DNA of 64,000 nucleotides. Origin: Daldinia sp. FL1419. Taxonomy: Eukaryota; Ascomycota; Sordariomycetes; Xylariales; Hypoxylaceae. Position numbers and translations under genes: made by a program. Position 1 is the stretch's first letter; each line of letters begins with the position of its first letter. Positions 11,274 to 22,451 of this stretch are shown one piece after another. A model generated the notes under the pieces. That model searched no databases. It was not told the DNA's origin and was given only the letters and a program-made list of their open reading frames with translations. The stretch covers positions 1-64,000 of the forward strand of contig MU623392.1 in NCBI GenBank assembly GCA_025201765.1, read 5' to 3'.

Positions 11274-14200
11274 ATGGACGCCGATATGAATTCTGACGGT
11301 GGGGATACGGCAAGGCACCAGCAGCACCAGCAGCAGCACCAACCGCCGCCTCCGCCACTATCGGATTCGGGGTCGCTAGCTACACCTCCTTCTAATAGCC
11401 ACAACACACCACCGGGGCCGACGACGAGTACACAAAATGCGCAAGGGCAGATGAGTTTTAGAAGGTTCGTAGGGCACCTAATGCAGCGGCGAAATCGAAT
11501 ATATATGCGCCATGTGTTCGCGACGAATATAGCTGACCAAGAGTGAACTTCAAATAGACAACGCGCTTCGAGGGCATGTGAGGTGCGTATTCTAATTATT
11601 ATTAAATTTATTTTTTTCTTTTTACCTTTTATCCTTTCGCGTTGTAAGGATTGTCTGGCGCCCTTTTATCAATTCCAAGCTCGAGCTACCTATCTGGGGC
11701 TGGAGGTGGGATTGCTCTAAACGAGCCGAGGCATCTCGAGAATGCGATCCATATTCCGTCCACCCTGCATTGCCAAATTGTCAAACTGACCACTCGGATA
11801 CCAACAGACTTGCCATGCTAGAAAGGTACGAGATAACGCCTTGTTTTGATTTACCGAATAATAAGATAATATACCAATGGCTATATCCATAAACATACAT
11901 GTAGAAAGGGAGACGATATTTACATATGTAATAGGTGCGATGCGATGCGGCGAGCCTCGGCGTTCCCTGTACCAATTGCGTCGCCTTCCAAATCGAATGC
12001 AAAATCCCACAACCTAAGAGGAAGAAGACACAAGCAAATGCGACGAAGGATTCGGACAGGTGTGTACATAATCTTGGAGACTACCCGAGGTATAGTTGAA
12101 TATCAGAAGATTGATTAGATCATTTCCAGCGACCGAGGGGATGTCATCGACGAGGCCTCTCCGAAGCCACCCAATGCCGGCTCCTCCAATACCTTCCCGG
12201 CGCGACCAGCTGTATTGCACTCTTCGGAAGGTGTTCCAACGACAACCGCCATAGAAGCTCAGGCTAGGAAAGAAGAGGTTGACCATGACACGTACCTTAA
12301 CTTGGTCATGAAGCCCAAGTTTACGAGGGCTCCCATCACGGAAGCTGGTAGGGTCGCCTTCTTAGGGGAATCGTCGAACCTGACGCTGTTAGTCCATGAT
12401 CGTCAAGGTGATACAGACGTTGTGCATTACCCGCTTCCAGAGAATGTGCGCGGATCTAGAGCCCGCTTGACCGAGTTGGATAACATCGAGATCGATATTC
12501 TTCATCGACGTGGGGCTTTCTTACTCCCCCCTAGGTCCTTGTGCGACGAGCTCATCGATTCTTACTTCAAATGGATACATCCTATCGTTCCTGTTATAAA
12601 TAAGACTCGGTTCATGAGGCAGTATCGAGACCCCAAGAACCCGCCCTCGTTACTCCTTTTGCAAGCTGTCCTACTTGCTGGCTCGCGGGTCTGCCATAAC
12701 CCGCAACTCATGGATGCGAATGGGTCGACTACGCCGGCCGCCTTGACCTTTTACAAGCGAGCGAAAGCTCTCTATGATGCAAATTACGAGGATGACCGCA
12801 TGACAATAGTCCAAGCTTTACTGCTGATGGGTTGGTATTGGGAAGGTCCAGAAGACGTCACTAAGAATGTCTTTTACTGGAGCAGAGTTGCCATCATAGT
12901 AGCTCAAGGGTCCGGAATGCACAGGTCCGTAGAAGCGTCGCAACTGAGCAAAACCGACAAGAGATTATGGAAACGTATTTGGTGGACGCTATTTACTCGT
13001 GATCGATCCGTGGCAGTTGCGCTAGGGCGCCCGTGTAATATCAACCTGGACGATTCGGATGTTGAAATGTTGACCGAAGACGATTTCATCGAGGATGAGC
13101 CGGATAATGCGAGCGGAGTTGCCCCTGACCCCATACATGTGCAATTTTTCCTACAATACGTCAAGCTTTGCGAGATCATGGGCTTAGTACTATCCCAGCA
13201 ATATTCTGTGGCATCGAAGGGTCGACGTCAGAACGCTATCGATCTCACCCATAGCGATATGGCCTTGGCCGATTGGCTACAGAACTGTCCTAAGTCGGTA
13301 TATTGGGAGATGCCGCGACATCATTTCTGGAGCGCATTGCTCCATTCCACTTATTATACCACTCTTTGTCTATTGCATCGGGCGCACATGCCTCCCAATA
13401 ATAGTAACGCTGCCAGGTTCCCGGACGATTCTTCATATCCGTCACGAAATATTGCTTTCCAGGCCGCGGGGATGATCACGTCCATCATTGAGAACCTATC
13501 AGCGCACGATGAACTCCGTTACTGTCCTGCGTTCATTGTTTACAGCTTATTCTCTGCTCTAATCATGCACGTGTATCAGATGCGGTCACCTGTCTTCTCC
13601 ATTCAGCAAGTCACACAGGTTCGGATTCGGACATGTATGGAAGCTCTCAAGGAGGTTTCCAAGGTATGGCTAGTGGGCAAGATGGTCCACACGCTATTCG
13701 AATCTATCTTGGGCAATAGAAATATGGAAGAGAGGCTACAAAAGGCCGCGGGCAAGCATCATAGGAAAGTTCAACAAAGTTTAGCTCAGTTAGAGCAACA
13801 TCAGCAGAGGCAACAAGAAGCTACAAAACGGAAATATGACGAGATGGCTATTGACTTCAGTATAAATACACCAGTGCATCAGGAATCATACGAGCGATCC
13901 CGTCCGCAAACCCCTAGGAACGAACCGATGCCGAATATGGGTCCACCCGTTCACTCGCCAAATACTAGGTCCGGGGATGCTTTTATGGGCACCAACAGCA
14001 GACCGCATACCCGACCGGCAACCCCGTTCAACCCGTCCTTCTCCGTCCCAACTACGCCTCCGGACCTCTATCTCGTGACTCGTAACTCGCCGAACCTTTC
14101 GCAATCCATATGGGAGAATTTCCAGCCGGATCAACTTTTCCCTGAGAATTCTCACATGCCAATGCCACAAATGTCGCCCCCGCAGAATCAGCAAAGTCTC

Positions 14201-14624
14201 GACCCGAGTCTTGTAAATCCGATACAGGCTGGTATGTCACCACAATCGCCCAGGCAAACCAGCCAGTTCCAACCCCGGGTGCCGAATAAGGTCGCTATTA
14301 CGAATCCCCCGCAAGCTAACAATTACTTACAACCAGGAATTGGGGGATTTCCGTCTCAGCCGAATAACTTGTGGCCGGGGGGCGACGTCAATACGGGAAT
14401 GCCAGATGGGCAAAGTCCAAGTGATAGCTGGAGTACCGGATCTGGACAGCAGCCTGTGCCGGCTACGTTGAACGTCGAAGATTGGTATGCTATAAAATCT
14501 ATAAATACTGTTTTTTTTTTTCCCTCTTTTTTTGCTAATCTAAGCTCATCACGTTAGGTTCCAATTCTTCGGTATCAACGGCAACGATGTAAACTTTTCT
14601 GGCTTGGACATGCCCATAGGCTGA
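11274..14624 (+). CDS. Zn2Cys6 regulator, cutinase transcription factor 1-beta / FarB-like
   Basis: This is a nuclear activator of the CTF1/Far family, which in other fungi controls cutinase or fatty-acid utilisation genes. Six exons join to 926 aa: 11274-11464, 11558-11582, 11808-11825, 11935-12059, 12130-14484 and 14558-14624. The binuclear zinc cluster (Cys 71, 74, 81, 90, 93 and 100; C-x2-C-x6-C-x8-C-x2-C-x6-C) is assembled across four exons, two of only 25 and 18 nt. A basic PKRKK linker follows, then the fungal_trans domain with DSYFKWIHPIVPVINK and ALLLMGWYWEG. The tail is Gln/Pro/Asn-rich. The last exon gives WFQFFGING and then the stop. The N-terminus is Gln/Pro-rich, with a Q/H tract at about 16-23. 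The open frame continues upstream of 11274 without an ATG, so this is the first in-frame Met. The CTF1-beta versus FarB assignment rests on the cluster sequence. Confidence 0.9.
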
Positions 14625-15795
14625 GGCTTTCCTACTGTATAAAAGTAATTCTGATCATCTCTCGAGACACTTTGCTCTTTTATCGGGGCGCGATCGACGT
14701 GGTAGCATGCAAGTGGGCTTATGCCGTCATATTTGCTAGGAGTTCCGGTAGGCTTCTCAAGGGTTGAAGCTATGCGAACATACGTATTGGAAAATGGCCT
14801 TGTCACTTACAAAAGTGGGACATGAATGCCTACGAACAAAGTTATATACCTAGGTACACATGTACGTGAGTATATAAAGTGTGCATGTAGTAATAGAAAT
14901 ATTGACTACAAAATAAGCAAAGATATAAATATTTATATATAAGTCCTAAAAAGGGATTCGAGTCTAACATATTTTAGGTCTGATGGCATCGTCAGCATTA
15001 ATTGTGACAGTTGCATGCATATAACTATAAATTGCGCTGGTCAGTGCATAAAGTTACAAGTAGAATGTATCTCTTAGGTACTTGGCATCGTTGTAGTATC
15101 TATTGTTAGTTCATCATAGTTTGTTTCCTTGGGCTCTTACAGCGCCGTTCCAGCCGTCTTGGCTGGTATGGCGGTGCTTGGTCTGGGGCTGAGGGTGCTA
15201 TATCAGTGTACGTAGCGCCGTATTGGCGGTACATGGACAATACTTGAGCCATAAATTCAGTAATAACATCTTGAAAATTGACGTGCAGAACCCTGTCCAA
15301 TCCCTAAAGGGGGATCCAATGGTACGTGTACAATTCAAAGAACCTCCTGTAATGTTAAACTTCCTCTAACGTATCGACTTAAGATTGTGGCACCCAAGAT
15401 AAACCCGTCCAAGCTTGAAATTGTTTCCAAGGACTTCACTTTGTTCGCTAGTTATTGAGCTGATATCTTTTTTTCTCTCTCTCCCTTATCTTCCTATTAT
15501 ACTTGTATCTTTTTAGTATCACGAGTTTCGCAAGCCAAACGTTCCACCCGACACGAACAGAACTCGTCATCTCACGGTACCATTCATCACACATGCCACC
15601 ATTCGGCTGATTGCCGATTTGACCGAAGTCCCCCAGCGAGGTTTTTTTATTTTTTTTTTATATGTATTCCGGTCTTCGACAGAGATAAGATCTAAATCCT
15701 GGCTTTCGAACTACTTTTCGTCCGACGCGATCAATGTTATCTATCAACCAGCACCAACCCTAGCCTCCTTAGGCTCTCGTGATCGTCCCTAGAAT
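14625..15795. other. Intergenic, CTF1-beta-like 3' side to LysM gene promoter
   Basis: This is AT-rich with no supportable gene. Pyrimidine-rich and poly-T stretches (about 15470-15490, 15641-15661) precede the next start and look like leader sequence. Confidence 0.4.
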
Positions 15796-17691
15796 ATGGC
15801 CGATGCGGGTAGGACGTCGTCGAACCCTGCTGCGCCGAGGTCTACTACCGGACTTGTCCCTGCCGGCGTTGAAGATGGTACTTCCGTAAGGTCCCGGAGT
15901 AGAAAGGCCCCCGCGAACAGGGATGCTGTAAAATCGCCCGGACTAGCACCTGCTCAGAGTTCTGTATCTAGTCGAGGTGTAAGTCCTTTGCCATCCCCTC
16001 GCCTCGGAGGTAACAAATTCTCGAGCGGACGATCGAGTCCTTCTAATGCCGCATTTTCGCGCGGACTTCTCGAGGGCTCCTGGACACCGAGTTGGGCATC
16101 CGTCCAGGACTTTGCATCTTCCCTGTTGGAAGGAGGTTATAGCAGCGAACCCTCACGTCCTAATAGCCGTAACGGGGACAAGCCACGACCGACATCAATA
16201 TGGAAAGGATTGGGAAGTGGAATTGCGAAGGCCGGCAAGTCTCCTAGCAATTGGGGGCCGGCCCCTCCGGCTGGACCACAACCGAGCGCCGGAGATATCG
16301 GAGCAGGCTCCCTTGCTAAGCGGGAGGCACAGCTGAAGGCTAGGAAGACAGCTAGTGTGTTGGAGAGCTACGAGGGGGTCAATGGGGGTTTAGATGTAGC
16401 TGGGAAATACAAGAGGAGGAACTCGGACGAGACCCCACGAGGCACATCAGACGTCGCCGAGGAGCAATTAGTCTATCTTCACCATGTACAACCTACGGAC
16501 ACATATGCAGGTATCGTCCTTCGTTACAGATGCCAGGAACACGCATTTAGGAAGACAAACGGTCTATGGTCCCGGGATAACATTCAAGTGCGCAAGCATT
16601 TAATGATACCTGTCGATGCATGCGAGCTCAAGGGTAGACCATGCGATCCCCCATCTCAATATTCCCAGAAAGTTGATCTCCTGGCTACTACGCCCGTAAC
16701 GGCGGACTTTAGGAGTCCTACTACACTCACCCCACAATCGCGGCAAACGCACGATAGCTACTTCGACTCTATCAGTAGTAAGTCAGCAGCACTTCCTACC
16801 CAAACAGACGAGGAACCGCCTTGGACCCACGTGCGATGGGTCAAACTTGATTTTATCCAGGAGCCCGTAGAGATCGTCAGAGTCTCGAGGAAGTCCATGG
16901 GATATTTCCCACCTAGGCGAAAGAAGAGCGTTCATACAGTCTCCACCCTCTCGACCCCACGTCACTCTCTCGACTTATCGAAAGCCATCACCAATACGTC
17001 CGAGGTGTTCGATAGTCCGGGCCAGCTCTCATCCAGGCGGCAAAGTTCTACTAGTGCGCGGCCGACGGCTGCGAGTCTTGGGGCTTTGTCGCCTGCTAGG
17101 AGCAGAGTTACCAGTTTGGGCGAAGCAGATAATATGCCGGCGTGGATGCGCCGGCCGGGTGGAGTGGGATCTATGGGGAAGAGCGTCAAGGCGCCGGGCC
17201 CGGCGAAGGATTACTTAAACACGTGGGTCAATAAAAGGCTTCCCGGGTTTAACATCGACTCGATGCCCTCGATGTCCGTCATGGGGTCCGAGACTGCGCA
17301 CTTTGGGTTCAACAAAACCGCAGAGGAAACAGCCGGTATTGTCGAAAGTCCATTCGAAGACGGACGGGAAGCTACATCCCCGTCTCGTAATGGTATGGGT
17401 CTAGAAGTTGCTGCCGCGTCCATCGAGAATTGGCTCCGCGGCGCGTGGGCCAAGCGTCCGGCCACGCCGAGATTAGGTTCTCATAGGAAACCGACTGAGG
17501 ACCTGGATCTTATCGAACTAGCAGAGACTAATAGTGACGATGGACTGAGGGGTACGAACGAGCAGCCGGCAGGAGGACTTCTAGACCAAAGTTTCCGCGG
17601 GAATGGAACCACAGGTCGTAGCGAAGGTGAAGGTGCCGTCCGAGGCCGTTCGGCGCCGCCGGGTGCTGGGAAGGGGAAGAAGTCTGATTGA
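15796..17691 (+). CDS. Intracellular LysM-domain protein
   Basis: This is a single-exon gene of 631 aa. A LysM-like fold lies at about residues 222-275: it opens EEQLVYLHHVQPTDTYAGI, followed by a Cys-containing middle, LWSRDNIQVRK and LMIPVDAC. There is no signal peptide; the N-terminus is a long Ser/Pro/Arg-rich disordered region containing GSWTPSWASVQDFASSLLEG. The protein is therefore unlike secreted LysM effectors and is probably cytosolic or membrane-peripheral. The C-terminal half is also disordered, with one short ordered segment around IENWLRGAW. The molecular role of these eukaryotic intracellular LysM proteins is not established. The identification as LysM rests on the repeat pattern only. 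Confidence 0.8.
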   Translation: MADAGRTSSNPAAPRSTTGLVPAGVEDGTSVRSRSRKAPANRDAVKSPGLAPAQSSVSSRGVSPLPSPRLGGNKFSSGRSSPSNAAFSRGLLEGSWTPSWASVQDFASSLLEGGYSSEPSRPNSRNGDKPRPTSIWKGLGSGIAKAGKSPSNWGPAPPAGPQPSAGDIGAGSLAKREAQLKARKTASVLESYEGVNGGLDVAGKYKRRNSDETPRGTSDVAEEQLVYLHHVQPTDTYAGIVLRYRCQEHAFRKTNGLWSRDNIQVRKHLMIPVDACELKGRPCDPPSQYSQKVDLLATTPVTADFRSPTTLTPQSRQTHDSYFDSISSKSAALPTQTDEEPPWTHVRWVKLDFIQEPVEIVRVSRKSMGYFPPRRKKSVHTVSTLSTPRHSLDLSKAITNTSEVFDSPGQLSSRRQSSTSARPTAASLGALSPARSRVTSLGEADNMPAWMRRPGGVGSMGKSVKAPGPAKDYLNTWVNKRLPGFNIDSMPSMSVMGSETAHFGFNKTAEETAGIVESPFEDGREATSPSRNGMGLEVAAASIENWLRGAWAKRPATPRLGSHRKPTEDLDLIELAETNSDDGLRGTNEQPAGGLLDQSFRGNGTTGRSEGEGAVRGRSAPPGAGKGKKSD

Positions 17692-17920
17692 AAAGAGGAG
17701 GAGCGAGTGGGTGCGTAATTGGGCGATGGATTGGCGGGATATCTGGGGGTAGGAGGGATATACGACGACGATGAAATTTTAGAAGAGCAATCCGTTTCGA
17801 TAGATGGACGGGCAGTTTTGTAGCTTGGTTCGAGCCAAGCCGGCCCAGTCCTATTTTCTCAATGTTTGCGTGCGTGTATCCAGTCAATCCGGTCAGTCGG
17901 GCAGTCAACTTGGTGGCAGC

Positions 17921-17960
17921 AGTACCCAGCAGTACCCAGCAGTACCCAGCAGTACCCAGC
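17921..17960. repeat. Minisatellite, unit AGTACCCAGC x4
   Basis: Four perfect tandem copies of a 10-mer lie 230 bases past the LysM-gene stop, preceded by a partial copy (CAGC). Confidence 0.95.
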
Positions 17961-18076
17961 GGCAACAACAGCGTACAACGACGATTATATCAATCGTCTG
18001 CTTTTCTCTTCACCTTCTTCGTTCTGTTCGTCCCGTGGCACCGCGTGCGTACGTTGACTGGCCTGGAGTGTGCGGT

Positions 18077-18104
18077 TGTGTGTGTGTGTGTGTGTGTGTG
18101 TGTG
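18077..18104. repeat. TG dinucleotide microsatellite (14 units)
   Basis: An uninterrupted TG tract lies in intergenic DNA. Confidence 0.95.
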
Positions 18105-18973
18105 GCCTGCATTGCCGGAGGCGTTTAGGGGGGGCGTTTGTTTTGTTGAACCGCCGTAACGGGTTTTGAAGGACCCGGCTAGTTATTGCTACTACTACTT
18201 TACTTTGTTGTTTTGTATATACATATATACTTAGGTTATAGGTAGATGTAGTCAAGGTACTATTACATTATTATACGTAGTATTACGGACTTATTGGTTG
18301 CGTTGATTGAGAAGAACTTTAAGGGGGTAGGTAGTTAATGTCGGTGGTTTCTTTGTAAGTGCCAGGTAGTATGAAATTGGCCTTAGTTGTTTATTAACTT
18401 GGCGAGCACTACCTAAGTTATAAATGGGATTGTCTATATTAATTTAAGGTAATTGTGTTATATCTATAGGAGGTAAATAAGTGCCTAGGTAGAAGAAGGT
18501 TGGTAGATGTATAAGGGGTCCTTATATCGCATGTTATACCTTATCTAACTAAGCTATGTAGGTAGGTACGATAAGATTATGCGTAGCCTATTACTATCGA
18601 TTGGCAATTAAACTTCAGCAGGTTACACGTAACTTCCTAACCTAGGAAGCTTTATCTTTTATCAATTCCAGTATTCTTTAGCCGTTAAGGCTGAACTGCC
18701 TAACCTACCTAGTTATATAATGTTTAAGATGTTTGAATGCTATGGCTGATTATTGGACGCCGTAGACATGCTCCCGCGAAACTTACTTACTACCAGGCGA
18801 TATCCTATCTGCGTACGCCTCTACGCATACGCATCCGCATCCGCAGCTAAACCACGATCACGAATGCCAAAGCTTTTCATAGCTCCGAACATACCAATCG
18901 TAATACCATAATCACAACCATTACCGCAATATATATATATAGGTATATATCAAATCATAAGAGCAGCAGCAAG

Positions 18974-20055
18974 ATGCCGATCTGCATCGAATGCCGGCAC
19001 CCGGTCAAGACGCTGTGGACGCAGTACTCGGGGGCCGGGGACCCGTCGAGCGGGCACAACATTCGGCTGACGGTGTGCAAGAAGTGCGGGCGCTTCTGCG
19101 ACAAGTACGTCGAGCACGACTTCGTGGTGCTCTTCATCGACCTCGTCCTCATCAAGCCCCAGGTGTACCGGCACCTGCTGCATAATACCCTGATGCGCGA
19201 GCGCGATCAGTTCGACGTACGTTTCTCGCCTCTCTTTCTCTCTCTCTCTCTCTCGTTTACTCGGCTATGCTTGGTCGTGTGGAACTCGGTTAGGGTTGTG
19301 GACGGGAATGGGAATGTATAGATGCTAATGATCCAGGAATCCTGCCAACAGCCGTCTATCGTACGTCTCGGAACGCTGCTCCTGCTCTTCGACGTCTACC
19401 TCACCTGGGCTCGTATCGAGAAGCAAGCTGCGCCCGACCCGAATTCTCCTACGGGGGGAAGTAATCTCGGGAGTCTGGCGCAACAGCCTATTGTGTTTCA
19501 GTATTTGTTCTTTTGTAAGTGTCTATTCTGCCTGTTCTGTATTATTCGTCCTGCAGATGATACGATGCTAAACTAGATAACTGCCCTCTAGTAATCCTAT
19601 GCACCTTCTCCACGCTCGCATTCCACCTCAGCATCCGCTTCTTAACCTCGTCTCCTCTCTCCCCGCTTAATTTCCTTGGTTTGTTACCGACGTATCCACG
19701 GCCCAACTCGGTATCCACGGCGCTACTTGTTTCCTCATCTACGAAGCTATTTCCTATACTCATGGTCATATGGGATTACGATGTGCCGGCTGCAGCGCGT
19801 AGTCTCGGATGGGCTGTGGTTGCGAACAATGTCGAGGCTTTGGAGATTCTGCTGGATTGTGGGTACGGTGTTGCGTTAGCCCTGGCGGCTGCGGGTGCGG
19901 TTGCTCGATGGCTAGTAGGAAGGGCGGTATTATGGGTAGTTGGACTCGAGGATGTGGATTCGGGAGGCGAAAGCGGTGTTGCGGCTGACGGAAGAGCGTT
20001 GTGGGCGCTTCTCGTGTATGCGAGGGAATGGGCGGGAAGACTAGCTGTTGGGTGA
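18974..20055 (+). CDS. arv1: Arv1-family ER sterol/GPI homeostasis protein
   Basis: This ER membrane protein is needed for sterol distribution and GPI precursor flipping in yeast (family knowledge). Three exons (18974-19216, 19337-19514, 19592-20055) join to 294 aa. The Arv1 homology domain occupies the first 65 or so residues: a zinc-ribbon-like C-x2-C (CIEC, residues 4-7) and C-x2-C (CKKC) pair, then KYVEHDFVVLFIDLVLIKPQVYRHLL. Several hydrophobic segments follow (LGTLLLLFDVYLTW, a helix after FQYLFF, KLFPILMVIW, and the VALALAAAGAVARWLVG region). A CT-rich tract sits at the start of intron 1. The gene is convergent with the small vma9 gene. The first exon is strikingly GC-rich compared with the flanks. 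Confidence 0.92.
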
Positions 20056-20492
20056 TATATTAGTTGTTTCTTGGTTAAAACAAAACGCCCACGTAGAATA
20101 ACGTCATGAAATAGATTCGTTCAAAATGCTGTCGTATTAAGAACACTATGTCCGCGCAAATGTCTAGCAGCGTCTGCCCGCGATGCCCGCTCGGCTGCTG
20201 CTAAGTGCTAATATGATCGATGCCCGTCTTCCCGAACGCCCAAAACCAAAAACTGTAGATAACGGTACGGATGTTGATACAGGCCTATTCCATCCCAGCC
20301 CAACCCGGCTACTCTCGTCTTCTCGCACTCTTTGTTATTCTTCTTCCCGACGTTCAAGCTGAACGCCGGGTTGTTTACCTTGTGTTCCTGTCTTCCGTAG
20401 CTCTTGCACGCTTCATTATCCCCAAATCCCCTTCAAGTCGTAGTCTCGAACTAGACAGAGTCGCTTTACCTGGGAGAGATGCAAAGCTCGGC
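20056..20492. other. Convergent 3' intergenic region (arv1 / vma9)
   Basis: These 437 bases hold the two 3' ends facing each other. Open frames here lack domain features. Nothing else is recognised. Confidence 0.4.
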
Positions 20493-20908
20493 TCATTCGT
20501 GTTGGAAGCCCTCGCGGATGTTGGACCGTCTCGGTTCGATAAGAGGGTGTAGTTGGGCCATGAAGGTGATGAACCACATCAGGTAGCAGCTGACGAACGC
20601 GAGGATGAGGGAGGAGCGCCACGTTCTATTCGGCGTTCGGCCAGTCAGCGAGAGCAATGTGGATAGTTTTTTGAGTTTATTCTTCATCGACGGCGGCGCG
20701 GTGAAGAGGAAGAGAGATAAGTGCAACTCACGTCTGGTTCTCGCCCTTCGGCGCGAAGATCCAAGCGGCGACGCAGAGGGCGGCGACGATGGCGAGGCCG
20801 ACGAAGACGCTGTAACTGTAGGTGCAGTAAGGTCAGTTAGCTAGCTATCTTGGTAACTATGGGATACGCGACGGCGCGCGAGGACACTGCAACGTACCCC
20901 TTTGCCAT
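20493..20908 (-). CDS. vma9: V-type proton ATPase subunit e (Vma9)
   Basis: This is a small hydrophobic subunit of the membrane-embedded Vo sector, required for vacuolar ATPase assembly (family knowledge). Three exons join in frame to 75 aa: 20908-20898 (only 11 nt, encoding MAKG), 20815-20732 and 20625-20493. The protein has two transmembrane helices: YSVFVGLAIVAALCVAAW directly after the start, and LILAFVSCYLMWFITF. They are separated by the conserved loop APKGENQT. The C-terminus has QLHPLIEPRRS, diagnostic of the family. The usual length is 70-80 aa, so the model is complete. The 11-nt first coding exon is easily missed by gene finders. Confidence 0.92.
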
Positions 20909-21407
20909 ATTGTAAGCAGAGGTAATTCTCGTGTTTGGTATTCGAATGAGTGGATTGGTTATATATAGCTTGGGAATCGTGAAGGATAAGTGGTGGTTTG
21001 CGTTGGAAGCTCCGGGCCTAGATTTGATGGAAGCTTGTCTGGTAATTGGTCGGGGGAAACTCGTAATTGGCTAAGGTTAACACGGTTCAGCGTTCAGCCC
21101 TGTTGCGCTGGACGTTCAGGACGTTCAGGACGTTTAAGGCGCTAAAGGTGTTGATTAGTCATCTTATAAGGGGTAGTTACGTATTCTTTAGGTAGTTACT
21201 TGGTTGATATCCTCCAATACTAAGGTTTCGAGGTGATATTTGAACTTAGGTACTAAAGTTCACTCATCAATCGCAGCTAATAATATCGATTTCACTAGGT
21301 TAGGTTAATACTATGGTAATTTGAGTTATCGAATAAAATCGGATTGTTCATCTCATAAATATCTCAAGCACATGAATGCGGTATTTCATCATTTGACGCT
21401 ATCTTCA
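20909..21407. other. Intergenic upstream of vma9
   Basis: This holds the vma9 promoter and the 3' end of the next minus-strand gene. A short direct repeat (GACGTTCAG about 2.7 times, 21111-21137) is the only structure seen. Confidence 0.4.
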
Positions 21408-22451
21408 TCACGCATCGTTCTCAAACTTCAACCCGTAGTCCTTTCTAGCAGCACCATAAATTCCTGCAATATCACCCTTATCGCCACCAGCGTGCTCAGC
21501 AACGCTCTTCAAGTAATTCTGAGCAACACCCAACAGCTTGAGTTCAGCACCTCCGCTCTTCGCTAGATTCGACGCGTGGCCCGCGTCTTTAAGCGCGTTA
21601 TTAGCTGAGAAGAGCGGCTCTTCCATCTTCCAGTAAGTGCCCTTGAGCATGCGGTCCGCGTATACGCTGTATATACCGCCGTACAGCTGGTCGACGAACT
21701 GCTTCAGCGGTTCAGGGCCGATGCCGACCTTCTCCGCCGTTGCGAGACCCTCGCCTAGCACCGTCACCATGTTCACGATGAACGTATTGCCGAGGAGCTT
21801 AAGCTTTAGGGAGTTTGCTGGCGGCTGGTCATCGAATGGTATCTCTGCTCGGCCCATTACGCCCTTGATGTAGGGCCGTAACTTATCGATGGCTGCCTTG
21901 GTTCCCGCGGGGACGAAACTATTTCCAACGTAAGTATATGTTCTCTTGGAATAAGTGACTAGGTGAAGGTTCCCGACTTACACTAGCTGCCCTGCTTCGG
22001 CTGCCGCTGGTGCTCCAAATACGGGGCTAGCGATGAAGTCGGCCCCCTTTTCGATTACGGCGTCGGCAGTCTTTTGTGCAGTGTCTGGATGAATAGTAGA
22101 ACATTCAACGAACAGCTTGCCTTTGACGTCAGCTTTAAGAATAGTGTCGAAGACGTTTTGAACGGCAGCATCGTTAGAAAGGATGACGAAGATTATGTCG
22201 GCCTTCTTGACACCCTCTTCGATAGAGTCGACTATTTCAGTCTTTCCGGCAGGAAGCTTAGATGCTACATCCTCAGAGCGCTTTCTGGTTCGGTTGTATA
22301 AGAGTAGAGGCTTGTCCAGGTTACCCCTTTCTACCAGATTTTTCACCATCCCCTTGATGAGAGCATTAGTAAATAAAGCGTAAGGATTATGGTATTGAAG
22401 ACTTACTCTGCCCATGTTCCCTAAACCGATCCATAGTAGTTGAGGTGCCAT
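21408..22451 (-). CDS. Beta-hydroxyacid dehydrogenase (3-hydroxyisobutyrate dehydrogenase / GLYR1-like)
   Basis: This is a predicted NAD(P)-dependent oxidoreductase of the 6-phosphogluconate dehydrogenase-like superfamily. Three exons (22451-22407, 22352-21982, 21918-21408) join to 308 aa, the usual length. The Rossmann loop GLGNMG is at residues 9-14. The substrate-binding signature is seen in ECSTIHPDTAQKTADAV and SPVFGAPAAAEAGQLV. The probable catalytic Lys lies in SLKLKLLGNTFIVN, where the family has K-x3-N, and the C-terminal all-helical domain follows. No N-terminal mitochondrial presequence is visible because the protein starts at the first beta strand, so a cytosolic role is more likely than valine catabolism. 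The true substrate cannot be told from sequence. It is divergent from the radical SAM gene. Confidence 0.88.

Larger units (their letters stand above)
17692..18973. other. Intergenic between LysM and arv1 genes, repeat-bearing
   Basis: This holds a 10-nt minisatellite (17921-17960) and a TG tract (18077-18104). From 18200 on it is AT-rich with CCTAGGTA words. No gene is seen. Confidence 0.45.
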
